Of a DNA stretch of 64,000 nt, positions 26,954 to 35,092 are shown in pieces. Position 1 is the stretch's first letter; each line of letters starts with the position of its first letter. A program made the position numbers and the translations under genes. The DNA lies in contig NZ_JAPCKJ010000003.1 in the NCBI RefSeq assembly GCF_034439435.1, forward strand, positions 248,001 to 312,000. The letters run 5' to 3'. This DNA comes from Sarcina sp034439435. Lineage in GTDB: Bacteria > Bacillota > Clostridia > Clostridiales > Clostridiaceae. The notes beneath the pieces are model-generated. The model searched no databases. It had not been told where the DNA came from and saw only the letters and a list, made by a program, of their open reading frames with translations.

Positions 26954-27976
26954 TCACCTATTCGTAGACTTTCTATTTTTTATTAAAAGATATATGAAAT
27001 ATGGAGCTCCTATGGATGCTGTAAATATCCCTATAGGTAACTCTTGTGGATAAAATAGCCACTTTGAAACAAAATCAGCTAATAATGTGATTATTCCACC
27101 AATAAATATGGATAATGGTATAAGATTCTCAAATTTTGAATTTACAAGTTTTCTAGAAATATGAGGAGCTATCAATCCAACAAAGGGAATTCCTCCTCCA
27201 ATAGTTACAGCTCCAGCTGTTAATGCTGCTGAAATACTTAATAATATTATTCTACTTTTATGAACCTTATTTCCAAGGACTGTTATAACTTCATCATCTA
27301 ATTGGTGAAGATTTAAATCTTTTATAAATATTACTGTTATTATTGTAAAGACAAAAAATATTACTGTTATTATGGCTGCATGAGTCCAATTCGCTCCATA
27401 AATACTTCCTGTTAACCAAGTTGTAGCTTCCTTCATAAATACTATAGGTCCATTTATTATTAAAATATTAGTTAATGCTTTAAATATTGCTGAAACTCCT
27501 ACGCCTATTATAATTAATTTTTTTGTTGATGTAGATTTTCCACAAATAAAGAAAATAATCACTACAGCTAAAAAAGAAAATATAAAAGTAAATATAGGCA
27601 TATACAATATCGATGTTGTCAAAGAATTATTATTAGGGTCAGTAAAAATTGTTAAAAATACTAATGCCCCAACAGCCCCTCCATTTGATATACCTAATAT
27701 CTCAGGAGATGCTAATGGGTTTTTAACTACTCCCTGTAGGATAGCCCCTGCCAAACCTAAAGATCCTCCAATAAAGAAGGCAATAATAACTCTTGGTAAT
27801 CTTATGTTCATTACTAATATAGAAGAAAATCCTGTATCTATCCCAACTATACTTTTTAACACATCTATGGGACTTATCATAACTTCCCCTAAACTTAAAT
27901 TAATTCCAAACATTAAAAGAGTAATCACTAATAATACTGCACTTATTTTTATAGTTCTTTTACTTATATTTATCAT
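26954..27976 (-). CDS. Iron-siderophore ABC transporter permease (FecCD family), second subunit
   Basis: 340 residues with about nine or ten membrane helices and the FecCD signatures LRLPR (NIRLPRVIIAFFIGGSLGLAGAILQGVVKNPLASPEILGISNGGAVGAL) and GGGIPFVGLIAPHISRKLV, the ATPase-contact loop. The start codon overlaps the stop of the upstream permease gene, with GGAGGAG before it. The two permeases are expected to form a heterodimer. Confidence 0.93.
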   Translation of the reverse strand: MINISKRTIKISAVLLVITLLMFGINLSLGEVMISPIDVLKSIVGIDTGFSSILVMNIRLPRVIIAFFIGGSLGLAGAILQGVVKNPLASPEILGISNGGAVGALVFLTIFTDPNNNSLTTSILYMPIFTFIFSFLAVVIIFFICGKSTSTKKLIIIGVGVSAIFKALTNILIINGPIVFMKEATTWLTGSIYGANWTHAAIITVIFFVFTIITVIFIKDLNLHQLDDEVITVLGNKVHKSRIILLSISAALTAGAVTIGGGIPFVGLIAPHISRKLVNSKFENLIPLSIFIGGIITLLADFVSKWLFYPQELPIGIFTASIGAPYFIYLLIKNRKSTNR

Positions 27977-28980
27977 TACTTACTCCTCCTTTTAGCAATA
28001 TATATAAAGAATGGTCCTCCTATAAGAGCAGTTAATGCTCCAACTGGCACTTCTTTTGGATAAATTATAAATCTTGATAATATATCCGCTGATAATAATA
28101 TAGAAGACCCAGTAAATACGGAAAAAGGAATAAGCCATCTATAATCTGAACCAATAAATTTATGTACAATACTTGGAGTTACTAATCCAACAAATGCAAT
28201 TGGTCCTGCAAGAGCTACAGATACTCCAGACAGAACTGAAACTATAGCTATTATTAATATTTTTAAATACAGAGTTTTTACCCCTAATGACCTTGCCATT
28301 TCCTCTCCTAAGGAAAATACATTAAGCTTTTTCCAAAGAAATAATGTTATAATTATTGCACCTATTATTACTGGAGAAAATTGAAGTATCATATCTATTT
28401 TTTTACCTTCTACGGAACCAGTCATCCAATATATAATTTCTTCTAAAGCAATATCATTTTTATATAAGATTCCTTGAGTTAAAGAAAATAGTAATGCACC
28501 TAAAGCTGTTCCACCTAATGTTAAATCCATAGTCCGTACTTCTCCAGAAAGTCCACCTGATAATACATATACCAATATAGTAGCTCCTAATGCTCCAGCA
28601 AAAGCTAACCATGCAAGTCCCATATTAGATATTTGTGGTATGTATGTTATAGCAATAACCAAAATAAATACTGCTCCCGAATTTATACCTAATATACTAG
28701 GAGAAGCAAGCTTATTTTTCGTTAAGGCTTGTATTAAAAGTCCTGCAACACCAAGAGCTCCTCCAACTAAAAGAGCATTTAATGTTCTAGGAACTCTAGA
28801 TGTTTTTATAATTATGTGCTCTTGGGAACCATTAAAATTTTTATAGGCATCTATAACTGTTTCATAATTAGTTTTTATAAATCCTTTAGTAATACTTAAA
28901 TAGCATAAAATTCCTGTTAATATTATTAACAATAAAAGTAAGGCGAATTTCATCTTATTACTATTTATATTTTTTTTCAT
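27976..28980 (-). CDS. Iron-siderophore ABC transporter permease (FecCD family), first subunit
   Basis: 334 residues, polytopic. Family signatures: TSRVPRTLNALLVGGALGVAGLLIQALTKNKLASPSILGINSGAVFIL and AGPIAFVGLVTPSIVHKFIG. First gene of the minus-strand operon, divergent from the substrate-binding lipoprotein gene, with a Fur-type site between. GGAG precedes the ATG. Confidence 0.93.
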   Translation of the reverse strand: MKKNINSNKMKFALLLLLIILTGILCYLSITKGFIKTNYETVIDAYKNFNGSQEHIIIKTSRVPRTLNALLVGGALGVAGLLIQALTKNKLASPSILGINSGAVFILVIAITYIPQISNMGLAWLAFAGALGATILVYVLSGGLSGEVRTMDLTLGGTALGALLFSLTQGILYKNDIALEEIIYWMTGSVEGKKIDMILQFSPVIIGAIIITLFLWKKLNVFSLGEEMARSLGVKTLYLKILIIAIVSVLSGVSVALAGPIAFVGLVTPSIVHKFIGSDYRWLIPFSVFTGSSILLSADILSRFIIYPKEVPVGALTALIGGPFFIYIAKRRSK

Positions 28981-29022
28981 ATAACTCCTCCATTCTAAAA
29001 GAAAAAGATTCTCATTTATTAT

Positions 29023-29037
29023 TGATAATATTTCTCA
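29023..29037. promoter_or_regulatory. Fur-box candidate
   Basis: TGATAAT-A-TTTCTCA matches the 7-1-7 Fur consensus (TGATAAT-N-ATTATCA) at 12 of 14 positions and lies between the divergent uptake genes. GATTCTCA at 29008-29015 adds a second half-site. Iron repression is inferred. Confidence 0.6.
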
Positions 29038-29107
29038 TCTATGATATCATAAACTCACTGCTATTTCTACATTATTCGACAAAATAATTATTTGGAGGTT
29101 TTTAAAC

Positions 29108-30058
29108 ATGAAAAAAAAATTACTATCTATAGCTTTATCAAGCTTAGTAGTCGCAAGCCTATTTATAGGTTGTTCTAATAAAACGGATAAAGAAAACACA
29201 TCATCATCAACAAATACGGTATCTATAGAGCATGCAATGGGTACTACAGAAATACCTAAGGATCCAAAAAAGGTTGTAATTCTTACCAGCGAAGGTACTG
29301 AAGCCCTACTCGCTCTTGGCGTTAAGCCAGTTGGTGCTGTTACTGGGGTTACTGGTGATTGGTACGATTATACTAAAAATGAACTTGAAGGTGTAAAACA
29401 AATTGGTATGGAAAGAGAACCTAATATAGAAGCAATTGCTGCTTTAAAACCTGATTTAATAATAGGAAATAAAATGAGACATGAAAAAATATATTCTCAA
29501 TTAAGTGCAATAGCACCAACTGTTTACTCTGATACTATAAGAGGCGCATGGAAGGATAACTTTAAATTTTACGCAAAAGTTTTAAACAAAGAAGCTGAAT
29601 CTGAAAAAGCTTTAAAAGAATATGATGATAAAATTGCTTATATTCAAAATAATTATAAAGACAAGCTAAATACAGAAATTTCACTTGTTAGATTTATGCC
29701 TGGAAAAACTAGAATATATCTTGGAAATACTTTTGCTGGTACTATACTAAAAGAAATAGGATTTAAGAGACCTGCAGCTCAACAAAGTGATGACTTTGCT
29801 CTTGAGATTGGTAAGGAAAGATTAAAAGAAGCTGATGGAGATGTAATGTTCTACTTTACTTATGAGCTTGGTGATGGTAAAGCTACTGCTAGAGAGGAAG
29901 AATGGATGCAAGATCCTCTATTTAAATCTTTAAATGCAGTACAAAATAACAAAGTTTATAAAGTAAATGACTTTATATGGAATACTGCTGGTGGAATAAA
30001 ATCAGCAAACTTAATGCTTGATGATTTAACTAATATGCTAAACGAAGGAAAATTATAA
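29108..30058 (+). CDS. Iron-siderophore substrate-binding lipoprotein
   Basis: 316 residues. A signal peptide with lipobox LFIGC (lipidated Cys22) and a Ser/Thr-rich linker lead to a class III periplasmic-binding fold: KKVVILTSEGTEALLALGVKPVGAVTG, IEAIAALKPDLIIG, LSAIAPTVY. The Glu in SEG and EYDDKI may contact the permeases. AATTATTTGGAGG precedes the ATG. It is transcribed away from the permease/ATPase operon, and the pair shares one control region. Confidence 0.93.
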   Translation: MKKKLLSIALSSLVVASLFIGCSNKTDKENTSSSTNTVSIEHAMGTTEIPKDPKKVVILTSEGTEALLALGVKPVGAVTGVTGDWYDYTKNELEGVKQIGMEREPNIEAIAALKPDLIIGNKMRHEKIYSQLSAIAPTVYSDTIRGAWKDNFKFYAKVLNKEAESEKALKEYDDKIAYIQNNYKDKLNTEISLVRFMPGKTRIYLGNTFAGTILKEIGFKRPAAQQSDDFALEIGKERLKEADGDVMFYFTYELGDGKATAREEEWMQDPLFKSLNAVQNNKVYKVNDFIWNTAGGIKSANLMLDDLTNMLNEGKL

Positions 30059-30115
30059 TTTATACCTTCAATAATAAAATCTTAAAAAGTTTTACGCAAT
30101 TTTTATATACATAAT

Positions 30116-30163
30116 AAAAATATTACTGAAAATGAAAAACTTCATTTTCAGTAATATTTTTTT
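30116..30163 (+). terminator. Terminator of the binding-protein gene
   Basis: AAAAATATTACTGAAAATGA pairs with the exact complement after an AAAC loop, ending in seven T. Confidence 0.85.
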
Positions 30164-30183
30164 AATTATCTATATTTTTACTT

Positions 30184-30213
30184 GGCTCTGTTTTAAATGA
30201 ATGTTAATTTTCA
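30184..30213. repeat. Solo left end of the MITE-like family
   Basis: GGCTCTGTTTTAAATGAATG followed by TTAATTTTCAT matches the terminal repeat of the elements at 15591, 23541 and 51849. No partner end is visible, so it is a remnant. Confidence 0.45.
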
Positions 30214-30232
30214 TATATTCTTTTGCTTAAAC

Positions 30233-30829
30233 TTAAAATTTCTTTGCAAGTTCAGTAGCTTTTTCTATTCCTTCTTCAACTTTTCCTTGAACATCTACAC
30301 CCATAATATCTAAACCTTCTACAGCTATAGTTTCAACTTCTTTTATTCCAAAGAATCCTAGGATAGTTCTTAAATATCTATCTCCCATTTCATATGGTGA
30401 ATTATCATAAATTCCTCCACTAGATACTATATGCACTGCTTTTTTATCGTTTAAAAGGCCTACTGGACCTTCAGCAGTATATTTAAATGTTATTCCAGAA
30501 ACACTTACATAATCAATATAAGCCTTTAGTATTGCTGGAAAACTTAAATTCCACATAGGTGCTGCAAATATATATTTATCTGCCTCTGCAAATTGATATG
30601 CATATTTTAATATAGGATTATTCTTACTCTCTTCATTCTTAGGTCCAAATATTTTTCCTAAGTCATCTGGTCTTAAGAAATCTATATTTTCTTTATATAG
30701 ATCTAATGTTATTATTTCATCTTCAGGATTATTTTTCTTATACTCCTCTACGAAACTATCAGATACTTTAAAAGTTCTTGATTCTCCTTCATTTTTTATA
30801 TTTGCTTTAATGTATAATACTTTACTCAT
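30233..30829 (-). CDS. azoR: FMN-dependent NADH-azoreductase
   Basis: 198 residues with the flavodoxin-like fold of AzoR: SKVLYIKANIKNEGESRTFKVSDSF (FMN phosphate site), APMWNLSFPAILKAYIDYVSVSGITFKYTAEGPVGLL and SSGGIYDNSP. It reduces azo dyes and quinones at NAD(P)H cost. AAGGAG precedes the ATG. It follows the pirin gene by about 33 nt, so the two are one unit under the MarR operator at 31772-31799. Confidence 0.9.
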   Translation of the reverse strand: MSKVLYIKANIKNEGESRTFKVSDSFVEEYKKNNPEDEIITLDLYKENIDFLRPDDLGKIFGPKNEESKNNPILKYAYQFAEADKYIFAAPMWNLSFPAILKAYIDYVSVSGITFKYTAEGPVGLLNDKKAVHIVSSGGIYDNSPYEMGDRYLRTILGFFGIKEVETIAVEGLDIMGVDVQGKVEEGIEKATELAKKF

Positions 30830-30862
30830 AATATTTACTCCTTCTAATTTATATATAAATTT

Positions 30863-31753
30863 TTAAAAATTTTCTGTTCCAAATTTATTATTTCTAAAGT
30901 CTTCATATGCATCACATATTTCACCTAATGTATTCATAACAAATGGTCCATGAGAAACAACAGGTTCATTTATTGGTTCTCCACTTAATACAAGAAATAA
31001 AGATTCCTCTGTTAAAGACTCAACTGAAATATCTCCATCTATATTATTAAATATGATAAAATCTCTTTCTTTGCATACTTTTTCTTCGTTTATTTTAACT
31101 TCACCTTTTAATATAAGTATTGCTGTATTAAAATTTCCTGGTTCATGTAATATAGTATTACCAAAATTCTTTAGATTTACATTATAAAGATTAATATTAG
31201 TAAAAGTACTAGCTGGTCCTTTTACTCCATTAACTTCTCCAGCAATTATGCTTATTTCACCTTTATTATCATCAAGTTTAACAACTCCCATTTCTTCTTT
31301 TAATAAAGGCTGATACTTAGGTGCTATCATTTTTTTATCTTTAGGAAGGTTAACCCAAAGTTGAACCATATGAAGAATACCACCATTTTTACTAAACTCA
31401 GTTTCATGATATTCTTTATGCATAATGCCTGACGCTGCAGTCATCCATTGAACGTCTCCAGGTCCTATAACTCCATGATTTCCTTTATTATCATGATGTT
31501 CAACCTTACCATCATAAGCAATTGTTACTGTTTCAAACCCACGATGAGGATGTGCACCTACACCTAATCTAGTTTCTGATGGTGCAAAATAATGTGGTGC
31601 ATTATAATCTAATAATAAGAATGGAGATAAACGTTCCATATCTTCTATTCCTGCTGGTATATACTGAGATACTCTAAATCCATCTCCAACCATATGAGGT
31701 TCTGGTCCTTTAAATATATTTTCTATAGTTCTAAAGTTTTTCATTTGCTTCAA
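30863..31753 (-). CDS. Pirin-family protein
   Basis: 296 residues, bicupin. Signature HPHRGFETVTIAYDGKVEHHDNKGNHGVIGPGDVQWMTAASGIMHKEYH holds the metal-binding His and Glu residues of pirins, and the C-terminal cupin ends SHGPFVMNTLGEICDAYEDF. Some bacterial pirins have quercetinase activity; the role here is unknown, but grouping with azoreductase and MarR suggests a response to aromatic or electrophilic compounds. AAAGGAG precedes the ATG. Confidence 0.92.
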   Translation of the reverse strand: MKQMKNFRTIENIFKGPEPHMVGDGFRVSQYIPAGIEDMERLSPFLLLDYNAPHYFAPSETRLGVGAHPHRGFETVTIAYDGKVEHHDNKGNHGVIGPGDVQWMTAASGIMHKEYHETEFSKNGGILHMVQLWVNLPKDKKMIAPKYQPLLKEEMGVVKLDDNKGEISIIAGEVNGVKGPASTFTNINLYNVNLKNFGNTILHEPGNFNTAILILKGEVKINEEKVCKERDFIIFNNIDGDISVESLTEESLFLVLSGEPINEPVVSHGPFVMNTLGEICDAYEDFRNNKFGTENF

Positions 31754-31771
31754 CTCCTTTTATCTCAAATT

Positions 31772-31799
31772 ATATTTATCACTAATTAGTGATAAATAT
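31772..31799. promoter_or_regulatory. MarR operator, copy 1 (28-bp perfect palindrome)
   Basis: Core TATCACTAATTAGTGATA, extended to a perfect 28-bp palindrome. It lies upstream of the pirin-azoreductase unit and abuts a TATAAT -10 box. The same 18-bp core recurs before the marR gene. Confidence 0.8.
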
Positions 31800-31828
31800 C
31801 TAAAAATTTTTATTTTTAATTTAATTAC

Positions 31829-32272
31829 TTATATATTTTTAAATTTCTTCAATATATTTTTTAAAGTTATTTTTTCTTCATCAGTTAAAACTTCAAAAAT
31901 ATTTTTAATGTTGTTTATGTGATTAGGTAAAATATCTTCTATTACCTTTCTTCCCTCATCTGTTAATGATATTATACAAGATCTCTTATCTTCTGGATCT
32001 GCATTTTTTTTAATCAACCCATCCTTTTCTAGATTTTTTATAACTACTGTTATATTTCCTGATGTTGTTAATATCTTTTCCATTATTTCAAATATTCTTA
32101 AGTCGCCTTTATTATATAGAGCCTCTAAAACTCCAAATTGAGCTATTGTCAATCCACTTTCTTTAATTGTCTGAAATTCTTTTTTATGAATTTTATGTTC
32201 AGCTCTTGTAAAGACAACCAAAGTTGATAATGTTAATTCATTTTCTTTAATTAAAGCTTTTATCTTATCCAT
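31829..32272 (-). CDS. MarR-family transcriptional regulator
   Basis: 147 residues, winged helix: GLTIAQFGVLEALYNKGDLRIFEIMEKILTTSGNITVVIKNLEKDGLIKKNADPEDKRSCIISLTDEGRKVIEDILP, with the DPEDKR wing motif. It is divided from the pirin gene by an operator and has the same palindrome at its own promoter, so it probably represses both. The ATG lacks a recognisable Shine-Dalgarno sequence and lies very close to the promoter, so the mRNA may be leaderless or poorly translated. Confidence 0.92.
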   Translation of the reverse strand: MDKIKALIKENELTLSTLVVFTRAEHKIHKKEFQTIKESGLTIAQFGVLEALYNKGDLRIFEIMEKILTTSGNITVVIKNLEKDGLIKKNADPEDKRSCIISLTDEGRKVIEDILPNHINNIKNIFEVLTDEEKITLKNILKKFKNI

Positions 32273-32282
32273 ATATAAAACT

Positions 32283-32307
32283 TATCACTAATTAGTGATA
32301 TTGTCAA
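32283..32307 (-). promoter_or_regulatory. marR promoter with MarR operator, copy 2
   Basis: TTGACA (32307-32302) is followed at once by the palindrome TATCACTAATTAGTGATA (32283-32300), which fills the promoter spacer. It ends 10 nt before the marR start codon. This fits autorepression. Confidence 0.75.
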
Positions 32308-32585
32308 CAAATAAGTTTATAATTAATTTAATAAAAAAAATTTATATCCACTTATTTATTAATAAACTACTAAGCAATGTAAAAAACTAATAGTTTTAAA
32401 GAGTTTTTTTATTTCAATTCATAATATTCATTTCTTCTTTTCCTAGCTAAATTTTTTTATAAGTATTTTTATAAAATGAGTTAAAAACACACAATTATCT
32501 CCATGGTACATAGCTATTTTCCTAAATTATTTTACTACCTAATTCTTAATCTCTTTAATTAAACAATAAAATCTAATAAACCACT

Positions 32586-32980
32586 TTACAAGATGTCATT
32601 AAGAGTATGCTTACCCATTTCTTCTAAAAATGATTTTAATGACACTGAGATAATTCCTTTTAGCTTACACCCATTATTCATTAAAGGACATAACTTAGGA
32701 TCATTCATACATTCAACTAAATTTAAATTTTCTTCTGTTAATCTTACAACTTCTCCTAAATTTATTTCTTCTGGTTCAAGACCTAATTTTAATCCTCCAC
32801 TTCTTCCCTTTGTAGAAATTATATATTCATTTCTAGATAGTTTATTTACTACCTTTTTAAGTGATGCTCTGAAATATCAAGTTCTTTTGCTAAATCACTC
32901 ACTATAACCATATCTTCTCTATTTTTTCCTAAGTATATAAGTGTTCTAAAAGCATAATCTGTAAATTTTGATAATTGCAT
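32586..32980 (-). pseudogene. NsrR-like Rrf2-family regulator broken by a frameshift
   Basis: Reading from the ATG at 32980 (GGGAGTGGAG upstream) gives MQLSKFTDYAFRTLIYLGKN to DISEHHLKR, then TAG after 43 codons. Adding one base to the run of five T at 32854-32858 (A run on the coding strand) restores LKKVVNKLSRNEYIIS, GRSGGLKLGLEPEEINLGEVVRLTEENLNLVEC and the three Cys of the Fe-S site (CMNDPKLCPLMNNGCK) up to the TAA at 32586. The product would be a nitric-oxide-sensing repressor. It is divergent from the globin gene. A homopolymer sequencing error is possible. Confidence 0.85.
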
Positions 32981-33042
32981 AAAACTCCACTCCCAACTTT
33001 TATTTAAATAATTATATCAAAAAAACAATATTTTTTAAATTT

Positions 33043-33085
33043 AATATGCATTTTACTTGCACATTTTATTTTGAAATGGTATATT
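33043..33085 (+). promoter_or_regulatory. Globin promoter with inverted repeat
   Basis: TTGCAC (33057-33062), 17-bp spacer, TATATT (33080-33085). AATATGCA (33043-33050) and TGCACATT (33058-33065) form an inverted repeat overlapping the -35, a candidate site for the neighbouring NsrR-like protein. Confidence 0.6.
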
Positions 33086-33137
33086 CAATCTATTAAAGAT
33101 AATAATTATTAATTAATAAGATTTATGAGGTAGAAAT

Positions 33138-33575
33138 ATGTTAGATCAAAAAACAATAGATATAGTAAAAAGTACCGTACCAGCATTAAAGGAACATGGA
33201 GTAGAAATAACAACAACTTTTTATAAGAATATGTTTGAAAATAATCCTGAAGTTAAACCATTATTTAATATGGATAGACAAGCTTCTGGTGAACAACCTA
33301 AAGCGCTAGCCATGACTATTTTAGCAGCAGCTCAAAACATAGATAATTTAGAAATTTTATTACCTGCTGTTAAAAAAATTGGAGAAAAGCATTGTGATCG
33401 TCAAATAAAAGAAGAACACTATCCAATAGTAGGTTCTAATTTATTAATAGCTATAAAAGAAGTTTTAGGTGATGCTGCAACTGATGAAGTTTTAGAAGCA
33501 TGGGGAAATACTTATGGTGTTATCGCTAAAATATTTATAGATGTTGAAAAAGAAATATATGAATCAAGAAAATAA
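33138..33575 (+). CDS. Single-domain globin (flavohemoglobin-type heme domain)
   Basis: 145 residues, matching only the heme domain of flavohemoglobins. Key pocket residues are kept: Tyr29 (B10, TTTFYKNMF), Gln53 (E7, GEQPKAL) and proximal His85 (F8, IGEKHCDRQIKEEHY). It lacks the FAD/NAD reductase half; a stand-alone reductase of that type is encoded at 45750-46496. The likely role is NO or oxygen detoxification. GAGGTAG precedes the ATG. Divergent from the broken NsrR-like gene. Confidence 0.9.
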   Translation: MLDQKTIDIVKSTVPALKEHGVEITTTFYKNMFENNPEVKPLFNMDRQASGEQPKALAMTILAAAQNIDNLEILLPAVKKIGEKHCDRQIKEEHYPIVGSNLLIAIKEVLGDAATDEVLEAWGNTYGVIAKIFIDVEKEIYESRK

Positions 33576-33626
33576 AATTTAAAGCTCAATACATAATTAG
33601 ACTATTTTTAATACAATTACTCATAT

Positions 33627-33670
33627 AAAAAAGCTATATCAAATCACTTAAGGATTTGATATAGCTTTTT
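33627..33670. terminator. Bidirectional terminator
   Basis: AAAAAGCTATATCAAATC pairs with GATTTGATATAGCTTTTT, between the globin gene and the convergent gene at 33672. A very similar stem is reused at 47191-47270. Confidence 0.85.
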
Positions 33671-33671
33671 A

Positions 33672-34178
33672 TTATAGTCCACAGTCTATTTCAACTTCAT
33701 TTTCAAAGTTATATTCTTCATTTCCAAATACACCATTTAAGAAGTCTGGCATAAAGTATTTTTTACTTAATTTTTTCATTTCATCTTTATCAATTATGCT
33801 GTGCTTAACTACTATTTCTTTAGCAGCTTTTATATTATTATTCATAGAAACTTGAATAGCTACTGCTTCTGCTGAGTCTAGCTTTCCATTTCCATGATAT
33901 AAAAATTCTCTTAAACTTATTAAAGAGTCTCTAAATTCTTCATTTAATTTTTCTATAGTTTCAATATCTGATTGAGAAATTTCTTCATCACAAGTAGTAG
34001 CTTTAGGTGTAGCATATAATTTATTATCAACTAAGAAATAAACTTCCTCTTCACTTGAAATTTCAATAATATTCCCTAATTCACTTAATTCATAAGCTTT
34101 AATTTCATCTATACTTCCTAATTTAAACTCATTTTTAAACTCTTCTTCAGTCATTTTCTTTATTTTTAATTCTTTCAT
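33672..34178 (-). CDS. Hypothetical cytoplasmic protein
   Basis: 168 residues, acidic, no membrane segment. The N-terminal half (KKMTEEEFKNEFKLGSIDEIKAYELSELGNIIEISSEEEVYFLVDNKLYATPK) looks like a small sensor or adaptor domain; the C-terminal half is helical. AAGGAG precedes the ATG. I do not recognise the family and its neighbours give no clue. Confidence 0.7.
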   Translation of the reverse strand: MKELKIKKMTEEEFKNEFKLGSIDEIKAYELSELGNIIEISSEEEVYFLVDNKLYATPKATTCDEEISQSDIETIEKLNEEFRDSLISLREFLYHGNGKLDSAEAVAIQVSMNNNIKAAKEIVVKHSIIDKDEMKKLSKKYFMPDFLNGVFGNEEYNFENEVEIDCGL

Positions 34179-34283
34179 GTATATCGCTCCTTTTAAATAT
34201 GGTAAAATAACAATTCAGTATTATTTTTAAAATAATAAATTTATTATATCATCATTAATATTAAATAAGTAACTTTATATAAT

Positions 34284-34332
34284 AATAATCCACAACCTCT
34301 TATTTTTTAATTCCAAGAAGTTGTGGATTATT
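34284..34332 (-). terminator. Hairpin, probable terminator
   Basis: AATAATCCACAAC pairs with GTTGTGGATTATT, but the U-tract is weak on both sides. It lies after the MarR gene at 34434. Confidence 0.55.
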
Positions 34333-34433
34333 ACTTATTTTAATATAAATTAAAAACTCTAAGAATTTGCCCCAATATTAATTATGATATCATTACATAA
34401 TTAACTGTATAAAATTTTCTTTCAAAAATATAT

Positions 34434-34859
34434 CTATTTAGGCTCTAATATTCTTGCAGAATCATTTGTTATTTTAGTTAGAAGATTATATTCTTCTTCT
34501 CCTAATATTTCTTTATAACGATTATGTAACTTTAATCTATATTTTTGTATATCCTCTTGAATTTTTTCTCCCTCTTCAGTTAAATATATATGGGACAACT
34601 TACCTTCTGCTCTTCTTTCTACTAAACCTTTTATAACTAATTTATCTATAAGTCTAGTTATTGTAGATGGTTTTAAATGTAGCTCTTCGCATAATTCTTT
34701 TTGTGTTATTCCTGGTTTAAACTTTACGCCAAGAAGTATATATACATATGTCGGAGACATCCCTAATGTTTTCAATTCGTCTTCAGCTATTTTAGCTGCT
34801 ATTTTTTTTAATCTAGTTGCAGTAAAAAATAAACAACCGCAAAAATTTTGTTCAAGCAT
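34434..34859 (-). CDS. MarR-family regulator
   Basis: About 141 residues. Winged helix GITQKELCEELHLKPSTITRLIDKLVIKGLVERRAEGKLSHIYLTEEGEKIQEDI. The N-terminus carries FCGCLFFTATR with two closely spaced Cys residues that might sense redox or metal. The start is the ATG at 34859 because GGAGG lies just upstream; the ORF could begin at 34871, but that ATG overlaps the binding site. Regulated genes unknown. Confidence 0.87.
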   Translation of the reverse strand: MLEQNFCGCLFFTATRLKKIAAKIAEDELKTLGMSPTYVYILLGVKFKPGITQKELCEELHLKPSTITRLIDKLVIKGLVERRAEGKLSHIYLTEEGEKIQEDIQKYRLKLHNRYKEILGEEEYNLLTKITNDSARILEPK

Positions 34860-35026
34860 TATATCCTCCATTCTAAACTCTTAAATCTTGTCCATATACT
34901 ATATTAAAGATAAATTTTAAAATTTGCAACAAAATCCAATCCATCATTTCCCATTGAGGTATTTTTTATTATATCGTTTTTTTATTATTAATATAGTTAA
35001 ATAATTATCTTAACAATAAATACAAA

Positions 35027-35061
35027 AAAGTTGATTCCTATAAAAGATAGAAATCAACTTT
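35027..35061 (-). terminator. Terminator of the PanE-like gene
   Basis: AAAGTTGATT pairs with AATCAACTTT, followed on the minus strand by TTTTTGTATTTATT. Confidence 0.75.
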
Positions 35062-35092
35062 CTTTAAAACAAACTATATTTATTATCTATTT

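Noticed and set aside
32593..32907. Plus-strand open frame of 104 codons
   Set aside because: It is antisense to the frameshifted NsrR-like gene. The minus-strand reading has clear Rrf2 motifs and a ribosome binding site.
33043..33065. AATATGCA/TGCACATT as a fourth Crp/Fnr box
   Set aside because: The half-site spacing is 3 nt longer than in the three good boxes, so it is better treated as a separate operator.
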